Source of the DNA: Klebsiella pneumoniae
Lineage (GTDB): Bacteria > Pseudomonadota > Gammaproteobacteria > Ga0077536
Assembly: GCA_945873015.1 (NCBI GenBank)
Contig: CAMCBY010000078.1
Location: 1-11,591, forward strand
Direction: 5' to 3'
DNA: 11,591 bases
The notes beneath the pieces are model-generated. The model did no database searches, had not been told where the DNA came from, and saw only the letters and a program-made list of their open reading frames with translations. The position numbers and the translations under genes were made by a program. Shown piece after piece: positions 7,047-11,591 of this stretch (position 1 is the stretch's first letter; each line of letters starts with the position of its first letter).

Positions 7047-9134
7047 TTATTTCGCGGCGCTCTGCGGCAGCCTGGTTTCGCGCGCGCGCTGACGGATGAA
7101 GTGCATCAAACCGTCGATGTCTTCGTCCTTCAGTTCCTGGAAGGGCGGCATACCATTCACGCGCTTGGCGCCGTCCAGCACCACGGATTTGAACGTATCG
7201 CGGCTGGTGGCAATCGCTGATTCGCGCAGATCGGGGGCCTGGCCGCCCGCCACCATACCGGCGCCGTGACAGTACAGACAGGAGCGTGCGAACAGTTCAC
7301 GACCGCGCTCGGCCAGGGCCGGATCAATCTTGAAGTCCGGCGGGTCGATGGGCTGCGCGAGGGCTGGTGGCGGCGACAGCGGCATCGCCACCTTGCCATC
7401 AAGCGCGAAGGTGAACAGGCGGCGCGGATGGGCCTTGTATTTCCAGCCGTGTTGCGCGGCCAGCGAGCCCAGGATGGTGCCGCCACCGCCCCAGCCGACC
7501 AGCAGCGAGACATATTGTTTGCCATCGACGCTGTAGCTGATCGGCGCCGACGAAATACCGGAGCCGACGTTGACTGACCACAGTTGTTCGCCGTTGCGGG
7601 CGTCGTAGGCCACGAACTCGCCGTCGGCGCGGCCCTGAAATACCAGATTGCCCTTGGTGGTCATGGTGCCGGCATTCCACATCGGCGGCAGCTTATGCGA
7701 CCAGGCTTTCTGCTGTTTGATCGGATCCCAGGCCAGCAGTTGTGCACTCGCGATGTCTTTCGGCACGTCTTCGCCCTTGAACTCGACACCCGGGTCGACG
7801 CGGAAACGCGGCGACTGCCAGTGTTTGATATCCATGCCCTTGTCGATGTAGAGCCCCGGCATGTCGAAGGCCGGGATATAGACCAGGCCGGTATTCGGGT
7901 TGTAGGACATCGCATGCCAGTTGTGTGCGCCCCACGGCCCTGGCCACACCATTTCCTCACCGTCTTCGTAACGCGAGCCCTGGATCTCGACCGGCCTGCC
8001 GGTCTTGAGGTCGATACGCTCGGCCCACGTCACCTTGCCGAATTTCTCTGCCGACAACAGTTCGCCATTGGCACGATTGATGATGTAGAAAAATCCGTTC
8101 TTGGGCGCCTGCAACATGGCCTTGATGGTCTGGCCGCCGTACTGCACGTCGGCCAGCACGATGTCCATGTTGGCGTTGTAGTCCCAGGTCTCGCCGGGAT
8201 TGGTTTGGTAATGCCACTTGTATTCGCCGGTGTCGGCATCGACCGCGACTATCGAACACAGGAACAGGTTGTCGCCGCCGTCGGGGCTGCGAATCTTCTG
8301 ATTCCACGGTGAGCCATTGCCGGTACCGATCAACACCTGATTGAATTCGGCATCGTAGGTCATGCCGTTCCAGACATTGCCGCCACCGCCGTGTTTCCAC
8401 CATTCACCGGTCCAGGTCTTGGCCGCCATCTCCATGGCCTTGTTCTCGAAGCCGTCACTGGGGTTGCCGGGCACGATATAAAAACGCCACGCCTGTTTGC
8501 CGGTGTTGACGTCATAGGCGGTCACATAACCACGCGCCGCTTCGTGTTCGGTACCGCCGTTGCCGATGATGACCTTGTCGCGGAAGACCTTCGGCGCGCC
8601 ATTGACGTAATAGGACTTGCGCGGGTCGACTGTCATGGTTTCCCACAACTGTTTGCCGGTCTTGGCATCGATGGCCACCAGTCGGCCATCGACGGTCGAG
8701 ATGATGACCTTGCCCTTGTAGTAGGCCGGGCCACGGTTGATGTCCCACATGATGCGCAAGCGGTCGCCGGCGCGCTCGATGGTCTGCGGGTCGAATTGCC
8801 AGAGCAGTTTGCCGCTGCGTGCATCGACGGCATAAGTACGGCTGTAGCTGCCGGTGAAATACGGCACACCATCGACGGCGAGCGGCGTGGCTATCAGCGA
8901 GCGTTCGTTGGGCAGTTCAGTCACCCATTCGATACCGAGTTGTTTGACGTTGCCGGCGTTGATCGTATCGAGCGGACTGTAACGCTGCTCGGTCGACGTA
9001 CGGCCGTAGGCCGGCCAGTTCGAGCCGTCGCCGCCACTCTCAAGATATTTATCATCGACGTTGGTGTCTGCGGCCTGCGCCGTGCAGGCCAGCAGCAGCA
9101 GCGATACAAACCATGCCCGTGATACCCGTTTCAT
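7047..9134 (-). CDS. PQQ-dependent quinohemoprotein alcohol dehydrogenase (type II, fused cytochrome c)
   Basis: Exported enzyme of 695 residues oxidising primary or secondary alcohols, passing electrons from PQQ to its own heme. A signal sequence is visible (KR at 2-3, hydrophobic 7-16, likely cleavage after AQA at 21). An LLAC box at 14-17 leaves a lipoprotein anchor possible. An eight-bladed beta-propeller with tryptophan-docking repeats (DAxTGKxxW) follows. Likely metal/PQQ ligands are E196 in GGTE, N273 in GTGNGSPW, D318 in TWDY (catalytic base), K345 in APKNGFFY, and HNWH at 404-407. Cytochrome c occupies about 605-685, with CLYCH (619-623) and probable axial M662 in GMPPF. Oddities: the vicinal Cys-Cys pair normal for this family is replaced by M129-W130 (before DINRG), and residue 320, two after the catalytic Asp, is Asn. 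Lanthanide-type enzymes have Asp there. The ATG is preceded by AGGGGAG. The gene is divergent from the esterase gene. The substrate is unknown. Confidence 0.95.
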   Translation of the reverse strand: MKRVSRAWFVSLLLLACTAQAADTNVDDKYLESGGDGSNWPAYGRTSTEQRYSPLDTINAGNVKQLGIEWVTELPNERSLIATPLAVDGVPYFTGSYSRTYAVDARSGKLLWQFDPQTIERAGDRLRIMWDINRGPAYYKGKVIISTVDGRLVAIDAKTGKQLWETMTVDPRKSYYVNGAPKVFRDKVIIGNGGTEHEAARGYVTAYDVNTGKQAWRFYIVPGNPSDGFENKAMEMAAKTWTGEWWKHGGGGNVWNGMTYDAEFNQVLIGTGNGSPWNQKIRSPDGGDNLFLCSIVAVDADTGEYKWHYQTNPGETWDYNANMDIVLADVQYGGQTIKAMLQAPKNGFFYIINRANGELLSAEKFGKVTWAERIDLKTGRPVEIQGSRYEDGEEMVWPGPWGAHNWHAMSYNPNTGLVYIPAFDMPGLYIDKGMDIKHWQSPRFRVDPGVEFKGEDVPKDIASAQLLAWDPIKQQKAWSHKLPPMWNAGTMTTKGNLVFQGRADGEFVAYDARNGEQLWSVNVGSGISSAPISYSVDGKQYVSLLVGWGGGGTILGSLAAQHGWKYKAHPRRLFTFALDGKVAMPLSPPPALAQPIDPPDFKIDPALAERGRELFARSCLYCHGAGMVAGGQAPDLRESAIATSRDTFKSVVLDGAKRVNGMPPFQELKDEDIDGLMHFIRQRARETRLPQSAAK

Positions 9135-9370
9135 GCTGTCTCCCCTCGTTCTTGTCTGTCTTCGGCATGGCCTCGGGCGTTTACGGCGCAGCGCGGTCGT
9201 ATTGCCCTGCCATACATTGCGAGTGGCGTGCAGGAACGCCAGGCCGAAGGGACTCTACTTGATGCCTCTGCGAGGCGCTACGGTGATTTTTCCTGAACTG
9301 CGACCGCACTCGTATCGGCGCCACGCTGCCCTTATGCTGGTATCCACACTCGCACCGAGGAAGCCATGCC
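9135..9370. other. Divergent intergenic region, probable promoters for both genes
   Basis: These 236 bases separate two divergently read genes (PQQ dehydrogenase to the left, esterase to the right), so both promoters should lie here. Ribosome sites are visible at each end: AGGGGAG on the minus strand just before the dehydrogenase, and GAGGAAG at 9357-9363 before the esterase. I could not identify a convincing -35/-10 or -24/-12 pair. The only local structure is a small hairpin, GCCTC-TGC-GAGGC (9264-9276). An ORF spanning this region has no recognisable protein content. Confidence 0.4.
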
Positions 9371-10300
9371 ATGCCCGTCGATCCGCAAATTCAGCGTCTG
9401 CTCGAAGCCCGCGCCAAGCTGCCCGCCATTCATACTTTATCCATCGCCGACGCACGCACCTTGATGGCAGCACGCGAGGTGCCCGGCCTGCGCAAGCCGG
9501 CGCTGGCCGATGTGCGTGAACAAGTCATCGATGGCCCGGGTGGCGCACTGCGCCTGCGTATCTACACTCCGTTAGGGCACGGGCCCTTTCCGCTCATGGT
9601 GTTTTTTCACGGCGGTGGATTCGTATTGTGCAGTCTCGATACCCACGACGGCCTGGCGCGCAATCTGTGCGCGGGCGCGGCCTGCGTGGTGGTCTCGGTC
9701 GATTATCGTCTGGCACCGGAGCATAAGTTTCCGGCCGGCATTGATGATTGTCTGGCGGCGACGCGCTGGGTCGCGGCCCATGCTGGCGTTTTGAACGGCG
9801 ATGCGGGTCGTATCATGGTGGCGGGCGACAGCGCTGGCGGAAATTTCGCGGCGGTGACGGCGCTGCGCGCGCGGGATGAAGGGGGCCCGGCGCTGTGCGG
9901 GCAGATGCTCATTTATCCGGTCACCGCACACTACAGTGCGGCGCTGCCATCGATGACGAGTAATGGTGAGGGTTATGGCCTGACCCACGACGGCATGCGC
10001 TACTACTGGGACCATTACCTCAATCACGACGACGAAGGCGAGGATGCGTGCGCTGCACCCTTGCGCGCGGCGAGTCTCGCCGGTTTACCGCCCGCGCTGG
10101 TCGCGACCGCCGAATACGATCCGCTGCGCGATGAGGGCGAAGAATATGCGATGGCGCTGGTGCGCGCCGGCGTGCCGGTCGCCATGCAGCGCTGGCTGGG
10201 GGTCAACCACGGATTCTTTTTCTTTCCCGGCGTGGTCGATAAGGCGACTGCCGCAGTCGACGATGCCTGCAGCTGGGCGCGTGCTGTATTCGCGCGCTAG
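9371..10300 (+). CDS. Alpha/beta hydrolase, hormone-sensitive lipase family (esterase)
   Basis: Serine esterase of 309 residues, the normal size for bacterial type IV (HSL) esterases, which hydrolyse short- to medium-chain carboxylic esters. The oxyanion-hole motif HGGGF is at 80-84, DYRLAPEHKFPA at 111-122, and the nucleophile S154 sits in GDSAGG (152-157). The triad is completed by D250 in EYDPLRDEG and H280 in NHGFF. The N-terminal 50 residues form the cap typical of the family. No signal peptide is visible, so it is probably cytoplasmic. The ATG at 9371 is preferred over one at 9366 in another frame because GAGGA lies 9 bases upstream. Divergent pairing with an alcohol dehydrogenase gene raises the possibility that it releases an alcohol that enzyme oxidises, but the two compartments would differ. 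The gene is followed 11 bases later by a large palindrome. Confidence 0.94.
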   Translation: MPVDPQIQRLLEARAKLPAIHTLSIADARTLMAAREVPGLRKPALADVREQVIDGPGGALRLRIYTPLGHGPFPLMVFFHGGGFVLCSLDTHDGLARNLCAGAACVVVSVDYRLAPEHKFPAGIDDCLAATRWVAAHAGVLNGDAGRIMVAGDSAGGNFAAVTALRARDEGGPALCGQMLIYPVTAHYSAALPSMTSNGEGYGLTHDGMRYYWDHYLNHDDEGEDACAAPLRAASLAGLPPALVATAEYDPLRDEGEEYAMALVRAGVPVAMQRWLGVNHGFFFFPGVVDKATAAVDDACSWARAVFAR

Positions 10301-10311
10301 CGACCGCTTCT

Positions 10312-10353
10312 GACTACCGGTAGATGCGAATGAATTCGCATCTACCGGTAGTC
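10312..10353. repeat. 42-base perfect palindrome, GTAG-type repeat
   Basis: Two 20-base arms (GACTACCGGTAGATGCGAAT and its reverse complement) flank a 2-base GA centre. Each arm contains a smaller palindrome, CTACCGGTAG, next to the ATGCGAAT core shared with 3652-3669 and 6803-6818. It lies 11 bases after the esterase stop and 14 bases before the paired repeat at 10368. It could act as a cruciform or a strong RNA hairpin at the gene end. There is no T-run. Confidence 0.75.
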
Positions 10354-10367
10354 CTTAGCCCTTCTTC

Positions 10368-10445
10368 TGTGGGTCCGGCTTCAGTCGGACATTCAGGGGC
10401 GCTTTGTATAGTGCGGAAAAATGTCAGACTGAAGTCTGACCCACA
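10368..10445. repeat. REPIN-like inverted pair, copy 2
   Basis: The second copy of the element at 6858-6942. Arms are at 10368-10390 and 10423-10445 with a 32-base spacer. The right arm is identical to copy 1. The left arm differs at three positions, two of which are a paired A-T to C-G change that keeps the internal hairpin (GTCCG...CGGAC). The first 14 spacer bases (ATTCA..GGCGCTT) are also shared with copy 1, which shows common descent rather than chance. It lies between convergent genes. Confidence 0.72.
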
Positions 10446-10481
10446 ATATTCATGACCTCACGGTAGATTGTCGGCGTGTCT

Positions 10482-10922
10482 TTAATGTGCACCGGGTTTG
10501 AGTGTCGAGCGTAAAGTCATCACGCCAAGCTGACGCATCCAGTCGGCGTAGTCCCAGAAATCGGTGTTGCGGAAGATGAGTCCGTCGCGAAATTCAAACA
10601 AGGTCGCGCCGCGAAAGGTCACCGGTTTGCGCGCCACCGGCACACCTTCAAAGTCACCTTCAAAACTCGCCTCGATGATCCATTCGGCGGCGCCACGCGT
10701 GTCGTTGGCGAATGCGCTGACATAATTCAGGCGAAAGTCGGGATGCATGGTGAATACCGCCGCGGCGAATTCGCGCAACTCAGGCTTGCCTCGATGTATC
10801 CAGCCGAGCACCGCGTCTTCATAACAACAGTCATCACTGAACAATTGCAGAACGCCATCGACGTTATGACTGCTCCACAGTACGGGATAGTCGCGCAGCA
10901 GTTGGGTATTACGAGCTTGCAT
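10482..10922 (-). CDS. SnoaL-like / NTF2-fold protein
   Basis: Small cytoplasmic protein of 146 residues with the length and pattern of the SnoaL-like branch of the NTF2 superfamily, a cone-shaped fold that hosts isomerases, cyclases and hydratases. Recognisable stretches are an N-terminal helix with LWSSHNVDGVLQLFSDDCCY, then HRGKPELREF, HPDFRLNY, a strand with AAEWIIEASFEGDF, and the end FRDGLIFRNTDFWDYADWM, where polar residues line the usual pocket. The frame is open further upstream, to an ATG at 11045, but that would overlap the preceding gene. The ATG at 10922 has an excellent ribosome site and begins where the family homology begins. It follows the LLM oxidoreductase by 25 bp on the same strand, so the two are probably one operon. 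The exact reaction is unknown; many family members are only structurally characterised. Confidence 0.88.
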   Translation of the reverse strand: MQARNTQLLRDYPVLWSSHNVDGVLQLFSDDCCYEDAVLGWIHRGKPELREFAAAVFTMHPDFRLNYVSAFANDTRGAAEWIIEASFEGDFEGVPVARKPVTFRGATLFEFRDGLIFRNTDFWDYADWMRQLGVMTLRSTLKPGAH

Positions 10923-10929
10923 GGCGTGG

Positions 10930-10936
10930 TTCCTTT
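10930..10936 (-). promoter_or_regulatory. Ribosome binding site that fixes the SnoaL-like gene start
   Basis: On the minus strand AAAGGAA ends 7 bases before the ATG at 10922. It lies in the 25-base gap after the stop of the upstream gene, which supports this start over the longer frame beginning at 11045. Confidence 0.65.
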
Positions 10937-10947
10937 CGCGGACAAGG

Positions 10948-11591
10948 TCAGGCTCGGAAATAGGGCAGCACGCGGCGGCCGATAAGTTCGAGCGCGGCAT
11001 AAAAATCCGGCCCGAGGGGCGGGCCAAATGCGACATGGGTGGCACCGGCGGCGATCAGCGCCTCAATTTGCGGGATCACATCGTCGGGCGTGCCAGTCAA
11101 TGAAAAGGCTTTCAGCGCTGCGTCGGACACCAAGCTATCGACAGCGTCGAGGTCACCGCGCGCCATCGCTTGCGCCGGCGCGGCCGCTTCAGCCGCGCTG
11201 ATACCGGCGGCGCTCGTCATCGGTTCAAGATAGGGCAGATACATGGCGAGGAAACGCCGCATTTCGCGGCGCGGTTGTTCGCGCTCGAGGGCTATGGAAC
11301 ACAGCGGGCCGACACTCATCTCGAGCATCGCCGGATCACGTCCCACCCGCGCTGCGCCAGCGTGCATACGCGCCACCAGGCTGCGCAGATATTCAGGGTT
11401 GCAAGTGCAGTCGGCTTTCAGCCCGGACGCAATCTCGCCCGCAAGTTCCGCCATCTGCGGGCCCCAACTGCCGATGAATATCGGCAGCTCGCGTTGCACC
11501 GGTGCGAACTGCAGGAGCATGTCGGTGGTGACTTTGAAAAACTCGCCGTCAAAAGCGGCGCTCTCGCCTTTCAACACCTGCTGCATGACGG
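10948..11591 (-). CDS. LLM-class (F420/flavin-dependent) oxidoreductase, N-terminus outside window
   Basis: C-terminal 214 residues or so of a luciferase-like TIM-barrel oxidoreductase. Relatives are about 300-350 residues, so roughly 100-130 are missing beyond the right edge. The ATG at 11586 is internal: the frame stays open to the edge, and the sequence from it (QQVLKGESAAFDGEFFKV) matches a mid-protein segment of the family. Other family marks are PIFIGSWGPQMAELAGEIASG, which lines the cofactor site, and the C-terminal GTPDDVIPQIEALIAAGATH followed by VAFGPPLGPD. The latter is typical of the methylene-tetrahydromethanopterin-reductase-like, F420-associated group. Whether it uses F420 or FMN cannot be told here. 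It belongs to a different subfamily from the NtaA-type enzyme at the left of the window. It is probably co-transcribed with the SnoaL-like gene downstream. Confidence 0.9.
   Translation of the reverse strand, partial: VMQQVLKGESAAFDGEFFKVTTDMLLQFAPVQRELPIFIGSWGPQMAELAGEIASGLKADCTCNPEYLRSLVARMHAGAARVGRDPAMLEMSVGPLCSIALEREQPRREMRRFLAMYLPYLEPMTSAAGISAAEAAAPAQAMARGDLDAVDSLVSDAALKAFSLTGTPDDVIPQIEALIAAGATHVAFGPPLGPDFYAALELIGRRVLPYFRA

Noticed and set aside
7584..8312. Open frame of 242 residues on the plus strand opposite the PQQ dehydrogenase
   Set aside because: It is an antisense shadow of a well-conserved enzyme; its translation matches no family I know and no ribosome site supports it.
9161..9255. 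CTTCGGC/GCCGAAG inverted repeat in the divergent region as an operator
   Set aside because: The arms are 7 bases, about 80 bases apart, and only loosely similar beyond that; not distinguishable from background at this GC content.
9061..9519. Plus-strand frame spanning the divergent intergenic region
   Set aside because: It overlaps the start of both flanking genes, has a low-complexity basic translation and no ribosome site of note.
10923..11045. N-terminal extension of the SnoaL-like gene up to an ATG at 11045
   Set aside because: It would overlap the end of the upstream oxidoreductase gene by about 100 bases, and a strong ribosome site supports the ATG at 10922.

Overview
The window is GC-rich (roughly 60-65% by eye) and densely coded. 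Its families (an FHA-GAF-GGDEF-EAL signalling protein, an NtaA-type flavin monooxygenase, a PQQ alcohol dehydrogenase, and short palindromic REP-like repeats) point to a chromosome of a free-living Gram-negative proteobacterium. A gammaproteobacterium with a catabolic lifestyle is most likely, but the sequence gives no species-level marker. There are no RNA genes, insertion sequences, phage genes or CRISPR arrays that I can see.

Layout. (1) 1-2133 (+): the C-terminal part of a c-di-GMP enzyme whose start lies before the window; the tail of an FHA domain is readable at the left edge. (2) 2272-6782 (+): four co-directional genes, namely an NtaA/SnaA-type flavin monooxygenase, an MFS transporter of the anion:cation symporter type, an APH-fold phosphotransferase, and an unrecognised helical protein whose start codon overlaps the stop of the phosphotransferase. 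The first three are separated by 77 and 25 bp. This looks like an uptake and catabolic unit. The phosphotransferase plus small partner recalls the LvaA/LvaB pair that phosphorylates hydroxyacyl-CoA. (3) 6783-7046: a tail-to-tail gap holding REP-like repeats and a strong hairpin. (4) 7047-9134 (-): a periplasmic quinohemoprotein alcohol dehydrogenase with a fused cytochrome c domain. It is divergent, across 236 bp, from (5) 9371-10300 (+): a hormone-sensitive-lipase-family esterase. (6) 10301-10481: a second tail-to-tail gap with the same two repeat families in the same order. (7) 10482 to the right edge (-): an LLM-class (F420- or flavin-dependent) oxidoreductase, truncated by the window end, followed 25 bp later by a SnoaL-like protein.

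How the genes may work together (inference). The contents fit oxidative degradation of a small organic compound. Oxygenase, importer and CoA-ester kinase form one unit. An esterase that could release an alcohol and a PQQ enzyme that could oxidise it form another. A second LLM oxidoreductase with a SnoaL-fold enzyme forms a third. No substrate can be named from sequence alone. I found no clearly novel defence or mobile system. The observations most worth checking are the altered active-site region of the PQQ enzyme, the phosphotransferase-partner pair, and the two paired-repeat families at the gene ends.
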